NCBI GenBank assembly: GCA_046347625.1
Contig: JAXMFU010000001.1
Span: 1,116,001 to 1,180,000, forward strand
DNA: 64,000 nt
Direction: 5' to 3'
Origin: CAIMUS01 sp046347625
Lineage (GTDB): Bacteria > Pseudomonadota > Gammaproteobacteria > Competibacterales > Competibacteraceae
The position numbers were made by a program, and so were the translations under genes. The notes beneath the pieces were generated by a model, which made no database searches, had not been told where the DNA came from, and worked only from the letters and a program-made list of their open reading frames with translations. This document shows positions 8,363-15,584 of this stretch, one piece after another (the first letter of the stretch is position 1; each line of letters opens with the position of its first letter).

Positions 8363-9130
8363 ATGACTGAATCGCAGCGTCAAACCGGTCACGGACCGTT
8401 CCGGGTCGAGCAATTGCACGAAGAAGACCGTTACGAACTCTCGGATGGCCATCCAATTTATTGCGCCCCGGCCGGGCGTGACCATGCCTCTCGAAGCCTC
8501 ACCGGTTCGCTGGTGCTGGCGACCGACCCAGTCGCCGAATGGTCGGGAATCGATGCCGGTTATCAAAGCGATGCCGGAACATTGCGGGCACCGGATATAG
8601 CGGTGGGACCGAAGCCGGAAAAAGACGGCTGGATTCCAGGAGCACCACCGCTGGCGGTGGAATACGCCGGCAGAGGGCAGGACGAGGCTGAATTGCAGGA
8701 CCGGATTGCGGACTTACTGGCGGCCGGTACCCGCTATGTCTGGGTGGTGCGCCTGGTGGGACCCAGGCGCGTAGAAGTCTATGCCAAGGATGAGCCGCTG
8801 CGCGTCTACGGTGCGGACGATACCTTGCAGGCGCCGGGGATTCTGCGCAATCCGGTGCGGGTGCAAGCGCTGTACGACCGTGAGATTGCCCATGAGGCGG
8901 TGCTGACGAATCTCCTGCAGCGGCGGGGTTATGACAGCCTCGATGCGGTTCTGGCAGAAGGTGAGGCCAACGGCGAAGCACGAGCCCTGTTGACGGTACT
9001 GGAAGCGCGTGGCGTCGCCATGACTGAAGCGGAACGTGCAGCGATTCTGAACTCCCGTGATTTGGAACAGTTGCGAGTCTGGTTGCAGCGGGCGGTCGTC
9101 GTCGACACCGCCGCCGCCCTATTCAAGTAG
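8363..9130 (+). CDS. Uma2 family (DUF820) putative endonuclease
   Basis: The 255-aa protein begins at an ATG preceded by AGGAAG. Residues 1-180 match the Uma2/DUF820 PD-(D/E)XK fold: ELSDGHPIYCAPAGRDH, the LRAPDIAVG segment with the metal-binding Asp, and PLAVEYAGRGQDEAELQDRI where the usual E-x-K-line is AVEY and the catalytic Lys is not obvious. The C-terminal 70 residues (LLQRRGYDSL to AALF) form the helical tail often attached to such proteins and to Rpn proteins. Uma2 genes are abundant in cyanobacteria and in Competibacter-like genomes; their substrate is unknown. Stands alone; convergent with the ABC permease gene, whose last codon directly abuts it. Confidence 0.75.
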   Translation: MTESQRQTGHGPFRVEQLHEEDRYELSDGHPIYCAPAGRDHASRSLTGSLVLATDPVAEWSGIDAGYQSDAGTLRAPDIAVGPKPEKDGWIPGAPPLAVEYAGRGQDEAELQDRIADLLAAGTRYVWVVRLVGPRRVEVYAKDEPLRVYGADDTLQAPGILRNPVRVQALYDREIAHEAVLTNLLQRRGYDSLDAVLAEGEANGEARALLTVLEARGVAMTEAERAAILNSRDLEQLRVWLQRAVVVDTAAALFK

Positions 9131-10297
9131 TTACGCCTCCCGCAACGAATCCACCAGATTCATCCGTGCCGCCCGAATGGCCGGCAGAATGCCGCCGAGC
9201 AATCCCATGATCAATGCAAAGGCCAGCGCCTGGATGATAATCCGGGGCGTCAGCACGAAGCTGAAGGCCAGCTCCGAAAAAGTCTGAAAATTGGTGGTGG
9301 AAACGCTGATCAATTGCAATACCGACGCGCATAATAAACCCAGAACACCACCCAGAAATCCCAGAAACAGCGATTCCATCAGGAAAGCCAGCAGGATATT
9401 GGAGCGCTGAAAACCCAAGGCCCGTAAAGTGCCGATTTCCGTGGTGCGATTGGACACCGCTGCGTACATCGTAATCATGGCGCCGACCACCGCACCGAAT
9501 GAGAAAATTAAAGTCAATGACAGCCCTAGAATGCGCAAAAAGGTGGCCATCATTTCCGACTGCTTGCGATAATAATCCGGCTCCAGATAGGCTTCCAGCG
9601 TCAGCCGGGGATCGTTTTCGATACGCTGTTTAAGCGCCGGGAATCGACTGGGATCGCGCAATCTGAACAGAATGGAAGAATAAACCGGCCGCCGGAAAGC
9701 CTGCATCAATTGGTCCACATCCCCCCAGATTTCGGAACTGAAACCGGTTTTGCCGGCGTCGAAAATGCCGACAATAGTCCAATTACGGGTGGCAAAATTC
9801 AGGGAAGCGCCCAATTCCACGCCTTGAAAACGCTGCGCTACGCTCTGACCTACTATGATTTCCGTGGACCCCGGTTGCGGCAATCGTCCGGCGAGCAATT
9901 TTATCTGCGGTCGCAGTGCCAGCGAACTTGGGCTGATTCCCCGGATGATCACGTTGGTGCGACTGGCGCTGCCGCGCTTGGGCAAGGCGATCAGCACCAC
10001 CACTTCCCGGGCGACCAGTGGCCGGCCGTCCTGTCCCAAGGCCACTTCCGGTTGACTCTCCACAATCCCGGCCTGGTCGCGATAGAGCGTGCTCTGCATC
10101 TCGGTTTCGGAAGAGCGCCGGATAATAACGGCATTCTCATAGGAGCCGGTATCCACCAGCGTCTGCTGCAAGCCTTCGGCGAGCATGATAATCGCGGCGA
10201 AGACGAACACCACCAGGCCCATGCCGCCTGCGGTCAGCAAAGTGGTCAGCCGTCGCGCCAGCAGATTACGCAGACTGTAGAACAGCAGCAGTTCCAT
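9131..10297 (-). CDS. ABC exporter permease (FtsX/MacB type), second
   Basis: The 388-aa protein has one N-terminal transmembrane helix (about 20-42), a large periplasmic MacB_PCD-like domain (about 45-255) and three C-terminal transmembrane helices (about 262-290, 310-345, 355-380), the architecture of FtsX/MacB permeases. The segment TTEIGTLRALGFQRSNI is the cytoplasmic coupling helix that contacts the ATPase. It starts at ATG 10297, one base after the stop of the first permease, so the two are co-translated and probably form a heterodimer. With the ATPase (14867-15577) and adaptor (15585-16802) it makes an exporter of the DevBCA/MacAB kind; substrate unknown. Confidence 0.9.
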   Translation of the reverse strand: MELLLFYSLRNLLARRLTTLLTAGGMGLVVFVFAAIIMLAEGLQQTLVDTGSYENAVIIRRSSETEMQSTLYRDQAGIVESQPEVALGQDGRPLVAREVVVLIALPKRGSASRTNVIIRGISPSSLALRPQIKLLAGRLPQPGSTEIIVGQSVAQRFQGVELGASLNFATRNWTIVGIFDAGKTGFSSEIWGDVDQLMQAFRRPVYSSILFRLRDPSRFPALKQRIENDPRLTLEAYLEPDYYRKQSEMMATFLRILGLSLTLIFSFGAVVGAMITMYAAVSNRTTEIGTLRALGFQRSNILLAFLMESLFLGFLGGVLGLLCASVLQLISVSTTNFQTFSELAFSFVLTPRIIIQALAFALIMGLLGGILPAIRAARMNLVDSLREA

Positions 10298-10298
10298 A

Positions 10299-11453
10299 CT
10301 AGACGACCCGCCGCAGACCGGCGGCGATACCGACCTTTACCGCCTGCCGGGCCGGCAACAGCGCCGCCACCACACCCACACTGACAGCGGCGGCCAGTGC
10401 CAGATACAGCGTCAACGGCGCGACATTGAACGTCGGAAAGAAGGTACCGACCGCCCGACCGAAAGCACTCGCCAGGGGAAAAGTCAGGGCAATGCCTAAA
10501 GCGCCCCCCAGCAAGGTGATGACCAGCGATTCGCCCAGGATCAACAGCGCGATCTGATGGCCGACAAAGCCCAGAGTTTTGAAGACGGCATATTCCCACA
10601 GCCGTTCCCGGACCGACATCGCCATGGTATTCGCCACCACCACCAGAATAATGACGATCACGACAATGGCCACCAAACGAACGGCGGTAAGAATCGTTTC
10701 GCTCATGGCGACGAAGCTTAATTGAAAGGCTTTTTCCGTTTCGGTCAGGGTCTCCGCCGTGGAGTTCTTGAATAAGGTATCGACAGCCTCCGATATTTCG
10801 GCGGCCCGATCGGGATTGCGCACACCGATAATATAGAAGCCGATTCGATCGGCTTGCGCCGGCAGGCGCTGTTTCTGCGTTTCGTTGAGATAATCCCAAT
10901 GGAAAAACAACTGGGTTTCGTCGACCGTCTTGTCGCGACCGGTGTAAATGGCGCGGATGACCATCGGCCAATCGCCGGGGAAAATCGTGCCTTTCAAAGT
11001 AATCTCGTCCCCCAGTTTCCAGCCGAAGCGCTCCGCCAGCTTGCGCCCCACCGCCACGCCGCGGCGATCCCGTAGAAAAGCCGTCTTCTCGGTATCGCTG
11101 ATGACGAATTCCGGGTAAAGCTCCAGATAACTCCTGGGTTCGATAGCAAAGTTGGCAAAGAAATTTTTCGGGTCCTGATAATAGCCGCCGAACCAGTTGC
11201 CGTAGGAAACAATGGTCACACCATCGACCTGACGGATGCGATCTTTATAGAACAGTGGCAGTGAAAAGACCAGCGAGATGGCATTACGACTGATCAGGCG
11301 GGTACTGGACGAGGCTGCCACTCCGGCATACCAGGCATCGATCACGGTCTGCAACAGGCAAAAAGCCAGAATGGCGACCGCCATGCCGCAGATCGTCAAC
11401 AGGGTCCGCAATTTATGCCGGAAGGCGTTACGGAAGAGAATTCTGATTAGCAC
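10299..11453 (-). CDS. ABC exporter permease (FtsX/MacB type), first
   Basis: This 384-aa permease has the same layout as its partner: N-terminal helix (about 15-38), periplasmic domain, and three C-terminal helices around the coupling segment LWEYAVFKTLGFVGHQI. It begins with GTG at 11453. That start overlaps a degenerate copy of the 3' end of the ABC ATPase gene, which still reads GQRAHKTVHFDKGVLNGANQ in the other frame, showing that the ATPase stop and permease start originally overlapped. The two genes are now 3.3 kb apart because of an inserted island, so this permease may depend on a new promoter or on read-through. Confidence 0.9.
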   Translation of the reverse strand: MLIRILFRNAFRHKLRTLLTICGMAVAILAFCLLQTVIDAWYAGVAASSSTRLISRNAISLVFSLPLFYKDRIRQVDGVTIVSYGNWFGGYYQDPKNFFANFAIEPRSYLELYPEFVISDTEKTAFLRDRRGVAVGRKLAERFGWKLGDEITLKGTIFPGDWPMVIRAIYTGRDKTVDETQLFFHWDYLNETQKQRLPAQADRIGFYIIGVRNPDRAAEISEAVDTLFKNSTAETLTETEKAFQLSFVAMSETILTAVRLVAIVVIVIILVVVANTMAMSVRERLWEYAVFKTLGFVGHQIALLILGESLVITLLGGALGIALTFPLASAFGRAVGTFFPTFNVAPLTLYLALAAAVSVGVVAALLPARQAVKVGIAAGLRRVV

Positions 11454-11506
11454 CGTTCAGTACACCCTTGTCAAAATGCACGGTTTTATGCGCCCGTTGG
11501 CCGGAT
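11408..11506 (-). repeat. Left copy of 99-bp direct repeat bracketing the ABC island
   Basis: These 99 bp align without gaps to 14847-14945 at about 86 percent identity by eye. Here the permease 5' end is functional and the ATPase 3' end is a relic; in the right copy the reverse is true. Such reciprocal decay is what an insertion into the ATPase/permease junction with duplication of the target would leave. Confidence 0.85.
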
Positions 11507-11524
11507 TTGCCTGGTTAGCCTTGC

Positions 11525-12088
11525 TTATTCCCCACCAAAAACATACTTTAAATCGATCTCAACTTCTTCAAAGGGTGGTATCCTGACTTTACTAAAATCT
11601 TGTTCAACTCTACACTCCACAGAAAAGGTCACATGGTACTTCTCGTCAACCAATTTATAAGCAATCAGTGTTTTATCTTCCGGAGAAATCACCCAATAAT
11701 ACGGAACTTTGCTATGTTGCAATAGGATAAAGTTATGAAACAAGTCCTTCCTTTCGTGCCCTGGTGAGGTAATTTCGCAAACCCAATCGGGGATAACACG
11801 CATTATTCCCGTCGGTCTAAGCGGTACGCGTTCTTTCCGCCATCCGGCTAGATCGTGGCTGGGGCATTGATATTCACTGTACTTGACACTGATCTCGGGC
11901 ATTATCCACCATCCTCCCAGACCATCTTTTCGTTTAAATAGCGAAATTTCATCGGAAAGGCTCGACTGGATGAGTGCGTGCTCGGAACGCGCCATAGGAC
12001 GCTTGACAATCTCACCGTCGATCAGCTCGACACGCTCATCGTCGGATTGCAGCAAATCATCTAGAGTCTTTAGTTGTGTTGCTTCCAA
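11525..12088 (-). CDS. Uma2 family (DUF820) putative endonuclease
   Basis: The 187-aa protein carries the Uma2 signature: DERVELIDGEIVKRP near the N-terminus, then VIPDWVCEITSP where Asp and Glu belong to the PD-(D/E)XK core, and KVPYYWVISPEDKTL near the end. A TTG at 12088 is taken as the start because GGAGG lies seven bases upstream. It is the first gene inside the island that splits the ABC exporter operon. Sequence relation to the other Uma2 protein at 8363-9130 is only at domain level. Function in the cell is unknown; a role in mobile-element or DNA metabolism is the usual conjecture. Confidence 0.82.
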   Translation of the reverse strand: MEATQLKTLDDLLQSDDERVELIDGEIVKRPMARSEHALIQSSLSDEISLFKRKDGLGGWWIMPEISVKYSEYQCPSHDLAGWRKERVPLRPTGIMRVIPDWVCEITSPGHERKDLFHNFILLQHSKVPYYWVISPEDKTLIAYKLVDEKYHVTFSVECRVEQDFSKVRIPPFEEVEIDLKYVFGGE

Positions 12089-12152
12089 GATACCTCCGGA
12101 AAGAAGTCGGATTACTGCTTACAGAAACAGTACACTATCCATTCAGCTTCAT

Positions 12153-12182
12153 TCGGCGCAATACGCTCCGCTATTGCGCCTT
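12153..12182. repeat. Partial copy of repeat E arm
   Basis: CGGCGCAATACGCTCCGCTA followed by TTGCGCCT matches one arm of the repeat E elements at 33982-34071 and 35475-35557. It lies between the Uma2 and DUF433 genes and could form a hairpin. Confidence 0.55.
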
Positions 12183-12210
12183 ATGCGAGCTGCAAAAAAT
12201 TTCAGACTCA

Positions 12211-12435
12211 TCAGACTGCCACTTCAAATTCTGCTAGCTCACGGGCGTAATCCAGGCAAGCAGCAATTTGCTCTTTATTAAGGTCTGGAAACTCGGCGAT
12301 AATTTGCTCTGAAATATATCCTTCAGCAAGATATCCAAGTATAAGCCTTACTGGAATCCTAGTACCTTTAATTCGAGGTTTACCTCGAAGTATATCCGGT
12401 GTGCTTCCTATATGATCTTGCCATGGTATATGCAT
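12211..12435 (-). CDS. DUF433 protein, VapB-like antitoxin
   Basis: The 74-aa protein matches DUF433: an N-terminal segment ending DILRGKPRIKGTRIPV, then a winged HTH-like domain (LAEGYISEQIIAEFP, LNKEQIAACLDYA). The ATG at 12435 is chosen because GTGAGG lies about eight bases upstream. DUF433 proteins are usually antitoxins encoded just before a DUF5615 PIN-like toxin. No such toxin follows here: the next 120 bp contain only a repeat E fragment and the Uma2 gene, so the antitoxin appears orphaned. Confidence 0.82.
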   Translation of the reverse strand: MHIPWQDHIGSTPDILRGKPRIKGTRIPVRLILGYLAEGYISEQIIAEFPDLNKEQIAACLDYARELAEFEVAV

Positions 12436-12484
12436 TTTTAACCTCACTTCTATTGAAACCTAACGATAAGCTTCAGCGGCGCAT

Positions 12485-12511
12485 GTCGGGCACATCCTAT
12501 GCCCGACCTAC
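12485..12511. repeat. Short palindrome, family D copy 2
   Basis: GTCGGGCA/TGCCCGAC hairpin with CTAC tail, the same unit as 7293-7320 and 14083-14109, immediately followed by repeat C copy 1. Confidence 0.75.
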
Positions 12512-12527
12512 CCGGCTGCATGCCCCT

Positions 12528-12655
12528 ATTAGACCATGATACACAGAAAAAAAGTAGCATCGGCCAAGTGCTTTTCTGTTGTAGGGTGGGCATGGCCCAC
12601 GTTTTTACCGTGGGGACGAATCAAGGTGGGCCGTGCCCACCCTACCCGGCTGTGC
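12528..12655. repeat. Repeat C, copy 1 (REPIN-like)
   Basis: A 128-bp unit nearly identical to 13382-13508. It starts with a TTAGAC(C/T)ATGATAC leader, then a palindrome GTAGGGTGGGCATGGCCCAC facing GTGGGCCGTGCCCACCCTAC. The copies flank the PIN toxin gene and its small partner on both sides in direct orientation. Confidence 0.88.
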
Positions 12656-12676
12656 CCGATTTACCAGGCTTATATT

Positions 12677-12853
12677 TCAAGCCTTTACCAAAAGGTCCGT
12701 TTGACGTTGCTGAATTTGGCGTGCACGAAGCTGCTCGGTTTTTTTGCGCCAGAATTCAAGCTCCTCCTCACGTGACATATTGGCAGTCTGGGCGGCAACC
12801 CTTTCTGCACCTTGTCGTTTCCATTGAATGCATTTTGGTTCAGGTCTCGTCAT
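12677..12853 (-). CDS. 58-aa protein overlapping PIN toxin, candidate antitoxin
   Basis: A 58-codon frame starts at ATG 12853 inside the last codons of the PIN gene (14-bp overlap, different frame) and ends at 12677. The product is charged and helical (MSREEELEFWRKKTEQLRA), with a short MTRPEPKCIQWKRQGAE head and a Gln/Arg-rich tail. Tight overlap with a PIN toxin gene, small size and hydrophilic helical composition are what one expects of an antitoxin, though here it follows rather than precedes the toxin. I recognise no named family with certainty. It might be expressed by translational coupling to the PIN gene. Confidence 0.6.
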   Translation of the reverse strand: MTRPEPKCIQWKRQGAERVAAQTANMSREEELEFWRKKTEQLRARQIQQRQTDLLVKA

Positions 12854-13295
12854 AACTAATTACCTCCGATGGCGAGTAGATGTTGATCGAACGGTACCCG
12901 TGTAACGCATTTACTGCATTGTATTTTGGGATTCTTTGGAAGTGCACGATGTGTTTGAAATTCCAGCTCACGATAATTTCGCATTGTGAGATGGTGGCAA
13001 TGGCCACATGTGTTGCATCATCCTTAGATTTAGCTGTGACAATGTCTGCATTGAGGTAGGCATCTCTAAGGTCCAGAACTGCCGGACTAATATCTGCAAG
13101 CTCAGATGAGGCAGCAAACCGCTTGAAATGATCTCTCACAAATTCAGGTGCGGACTCGATCTCTTCCTCAACCAGGGCAGAAATAACAAGAGTGAACTTG
13201 CCGGCCAGGATATCTTCGAAAAACTGCCGGCTGTCTTGGGCGAATTTTTCATCGAAGACTCCTCCGAATACCGATGTATCAGCGTAAACCTTCAT
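12840..13295 (-). CDS. PIN domain toxin (VapC-like)
   Basis: The 151-aa protein begins at the ATG giving MKVYADTSVFGGVFD, the typical first strand and Asp of a PIN ribonuclease. Further acidic residues are in LVEEEIESAPE and KSKDDATHVAIA (the DDATHVA segment is a hallmark of this VapC branch), and WNFKHIV closes the fold. These residues would bind Mg2+ and cut RNA. A longer in-frame start exists upstream but adds non-homologous sequence. The gene overlaps the 58-aa frame at 12677-12853. Repeat C copies lie on both sides, suggesting a transferred cassette. Confidence 0.82.
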   Translation of the reverse strand: MKVYADTSVFGGVFDEKFAQDSRQFFEDILAGKFTLVISALVEEEIESAPEFVRDHFKRFAASSELADISPAVLDLRDAYLNADIVTAKSKDDATHVAIATISQCEIIVSWNFKHIVHFQRIPKYNAVNALHGYRSINIYSPSEVISYDET

Positions 13296-13381
13296 AGACT
13301 CAGTGGAGCTGCAATGGCTGAAATTGGATGCCTCCGTGGTAGGCACACCAGTTACCCAGCGCCCCTGCACTGCAAGCCTTT

Positions 13382-13508
13382 GTTAGACTATGATACGCAG
13401 AAAAAATTAGCATCGGCCAATTATCTTCCAGTTGTAGGGTGGGCATGGCCCACGTTTTTACCGTGGGGACGAATAAATGTGGGCCGTGCCCACCGTACCA
13501 GGCTGTGC
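13382..13508. repeat. Repeat C, copy 2 (REPIN-like)
   Basis: Second copy of the 128-bp unit at 12528-12655, in the same orientation. It ends exactly where a 22-bp fragment of the ABC ATPase gene begins. Confidence 0.88.
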
Positions 13509-13529
13509 GGATCGTGCGTGATCATGATT
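13508..13529 (-). other. 22-bp relic of ABC ATPase coding sequence
   Basis: GCGGATCGTGCGTGATCATG differs at one base from the ATPase coding region at 14946-14967 (minus-strand peptide MVTHDPR). It would continue directly into the relic at 11433-11506 if 11507-13507 were removed, suggesting that the duplicated ATPase end was itself split by a later insertion. Confidence 0.5.
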
Positions 13530-13550
13530 CTCTCTGACCTTGAAGCATGC

Positions 13551-13793
13551 TCATGCAGCCCGCTTATCTTCTGCAGCACAGACATATCGGTAGAGAGTTT
13601 TAGGTTCTATATCGACTCGGCCATTCAACAATTCCAAACACCCCCATTCTGTATCTATCTGTGCGGTATCCAGTGAGTCTACCGGGACATACTGGCCGAT
13701 CAAATCCTGTAGATCGGCTTCTCTAACTTCTCCATTCTCAAAAGTCAGCACAAACCGGTAAGCTTCTTGGTGTACAAAATGCGTAAGCTTCAT
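13551..13793 (-). CDS. DUF2442 protein
   Basis: The 80-aa protein fits DUF2442: an N-terminal strand pair (YRFVLTFENGEVREADL), then LIGQYVPVDSL, and a WGCLELLNGRVDIEPKTLY block. The ATG at 13793 has GGAG upstream and lies three bases after the stop of the DUF4160 gene, so the two form a conserved pair. DUF4160/DUF2442 operons behave like toxin-antitoxin modules in distribution, with DUF2442 the presumed regulator; the biochemical activity is not established. Confidence 0.85.
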   Translation of the reverse strand: MKLTHFVHQEAYRFVLTFENGEVREADLQDLIGQYVPVDSLDTAQIDTEWGCLELLNGRVDIEPKTLYRYVCAAEDKRAA

Positions 13794-13796
13794 CTG

Positions 13797-14051
13797 TCAC
13801 TCCAAAGGCTGTATAGAATGGAAGTTTTGTGTCTCCCACATTTCGATTAACTCATCTTGATGAATTTCCGCCCATTCACGAACTAGCTGGCGGCACCTCT
13901 TTGGTATATTTCCTTCGATAACATTGAGATTGAGCAGTTCCATGACCGCTTCGTACTCGCCATACTTGATATGGATATGTTTCGGCGGATGCTCCCGGTC
14001 GATCAAATACATCCTGATAACTATTCCATAGAATCGACAAATTTCAGGCAT
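13797..14051 (-). CDS. DUF4160 protein
   Basis: The 84-aa protein starts MPEICRFYGIVIRMY and contains HPPKHIHIKYGEYEA, the two signature blocks of DUF4160, followed by a helical C-terminal half ending in WAEIHQDELIEMW. AGGAAA precedes the ATG at 14051. It is the first gene of a two-gene unit with DUF2442. The His-rich loop may bind metal or nucleic acid, an inference only. A family D palindrome (14083-14109) lies just upstream. Confidence 0.87.
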   Translation of the reverse strand: MPEICRFYGIVIRMYLIDREHPPKHIHIKYGEYEAVMELLNLNVIEGNIPKRCRQLVREWAEIHQDELIEMWETQNFHSIQPLE

Positions 14052-14082
14052 TGTATATTTCCTGTAGCGGCAAGCGGCGACT

Positions 14083-14109
14083 GTCGGGCATATCTTGTGC
14101 CCGACCTAC
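14083..14109. repeat. Short palindrome, family D copy 3
   Basis: GTCGGGCA/TGCCCGAC hairpin with CTAC tail, located between the unknown gene at 14114-14722 (its downstream side) and the DUF4160 gene. Confidence 0.75.
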
Positions 14110-14113
14110 CGGG

Positions 14114-14722
14114 CTAGTCAAGCAGAGAGATTGTAAAGACGATATAGTCATTATTTGGCCCCGCATAACACTTTATCGTAACCTTTCCATTGTCCGAAAC
14201 TTGCACGACCGGTGGCATAACCATGCCTTCGTACTTTTCTGAGATTTCGACCAGTTTTTCAATAATTTTATCCCCAACAGCATAAAAGCATGAAAGCTTG
14301 AATGTGATCTCCTCTTCAGATTCATCCAAAAAAGATATGGCAGGATTTGGAACACCATCGGGTGCTGCGATTTTGACTTTTACAAATGAGCTTCTAGGAA
14401 TTCCTTTGATAACCTTCACTATAATCCTAGCAAACAACTTGACTGGTGAGAACAATGTCTCCCCAATAATCTTTTTATTGTCATAAATATCATCTGCTAG
14501 CTGTTTTGACAGTGTGCTAAAGAAAACCGTTGCTGAAGCTACGAATACACCTTTCCAACTTATAATGTTGCCTATGATCTCTATAAACGAAGGAGGCTGC
14601 GTACTAAACATTATGACTCTTGAAATTGAGTCATAACATTTTTCAGTTCCAATATCATTTATCAGAGAGCTTATATGCTCATTTGGGATGTCACCTGTTG
14701 CTGTGATTACAAGCTTGCTCAT
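14114..14722 (-). CDS. Hypothetical 202-aa protein
   Basis: I do not recognise this protein. It is AT-rich compared with its surroundings, which points to recent transfer. The N-terminal half has a regular alpha/beta look (MSKLVITATGDIPNEHI), a hydrophobic stretch at about residues 45-70 (FIEIIGNIISWKGVFVASAT) that could be an amphipathic or single membrane helix, and a C-terminal half of alternating beta strands (VKVKIAAPDG, GKVTIKCYAG). It is the first gene of the island when read from the ATPase side. No partner overlaps it. Function unknown. Confidence 0.6.
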   Translation of the reverse strand: MSKLVITATGDIPNEHISSLINDIGTEKCYDSISRVIMFSTQPPSFIEIIGNIISWKGVFVASATVFFSTLSKQLADDIYDNKKIIGETLFSPVKLFARIIVKVIKGIPRSSFVKVKIAAPDGVPNPAISFLDESEEEITFKLSCFYAVGDKIIEKLVEISEKYEGMVMPPVVQVSDNGKVTIKCYAGPNNDYIVFTISLLD

Positions 14723-14846
14723 ATTAAAGCTCTAACGCCCTGGCTCAGACGAACGCAAGATCGGCCCAGTGAAACCAAAAAGGAACTCGAAATTCGCGTC
14801 GCTCTTGCGGGTCCCCTGGAGCTGGAAGAGGAATTCATAAAGGTTT

Positions 14847-14945
14847 GCAACTTATGCCGGAAGGCATTACACAACAGAATTCTGATTAACACCATTCAGC
14901 ACCCCCTTATCCAGATGCACGGTTTTATGCGCCCGCTGGCCGGCG
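14847..14945 (-). repeat. Right copy of 99-bp direct repeat bracketing the ABC island
   Basis: The homologue of 11408-11506. It contains the functional ATPase 3' end (stop at 14867) and, beyond it, a decayed copy of the permease start (LIRIL then NAFRHKLQT in frame) that runs out after about 17 codons. Confidence 0.85.
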
Positions 14946-15577
14946 CGCGGATCGTGCGTGACCATGATAATGGTTTTGCCCATATCCTCGTTTAGACGCG
15001 CCAGCAGATTCATGACTTCCTCGGCGGAGACACGATCGAGATCGCCGGTCGGTTCGTCCGCCACTAAAAGGGTCGGATCCACCACCACGGCGCGGGCGAT
15101 GGCCACACGCTGCTGCTGACCGCCGGATAGCTGCGACGGGTAATGGTCCATCCGATCCTCTAGGCGCACCAGGCTGAGCGCCATGGCCGCTTGCTCACGT
15201 CGCCGCCGCCGGCTCAAGCCGCTCAGCAGCAGCGGCAATTCTACATTTTCAAATGCCGTCAATACCGGAATCAGATTGTAGAACTGAAAGATGAAGCCGA
15301 CATGATGGGCGCGCCAGCGCGCCAGATCGGTTTCCGTCAGGTTGGTAATATCGACTCCGCCGACCAGAATGGTGCCACTGTCGACCTTGTCCAGACCGGC
15401 GATCAGATTGAGCAAGGTACTTTTGCCGGAGCCGGAGGGTCCCATTAATGCCAGGAATTCGCCGGCGGCGATATCCAAGGTAATATGTTCCAGTACCGGC
15501 ACCCGCTGGCTGCCCCGGCGGTAGGATTTGCTGACATCGTGAATGCCGACGAGAATGTCCTGAGCGTCTTGCGGCAT
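14867..15577 (-). CDS. ABC exporter ATP-binding protein (MacB/LolD type)
   Basis: The 236-aa ATPase has Walker A GPSGSGKST (about residues 46-54), Q-loop FIFQFYNLIP, signature LSGGQQQR, Walker B LLVADEPTGDLD and switch His in VTHDPR, in the arrangement of MacB/LolD/DevA proteins. It starts at ATG 15577, seven bases after the adaptor gene ends, so the two are co-transcribed. Its permeases should follow directly but lie 3.3 kb away beyond the island at 11507-14846. The last codons and the stop are retained inside the right direct repeat. Confidence 0.93.
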   Translation of the reverse strand: MPQDAQDILVGIHDVSKSYRRGSQRVPVLEHITLDIAAGEFLALMGPSGSGKSTLLNLIAGLDKVDSGTILVGGVDITNLTETDLARWRAHHVGFIFQFYNLIPVLTAFENVELPLLLSGLSRRRRREQAAMALSLVRLEDRMDHYPSQLSGGQQQRVAIARAVVVDPTLLVADEPTGDLDRVSAEEVMNLLARLNEDMGKTIIMVTHDPRAGQRAHKTVHLDKGVLNGVNQNSVV

Positions 15578-15584
15578 GGTTGGC

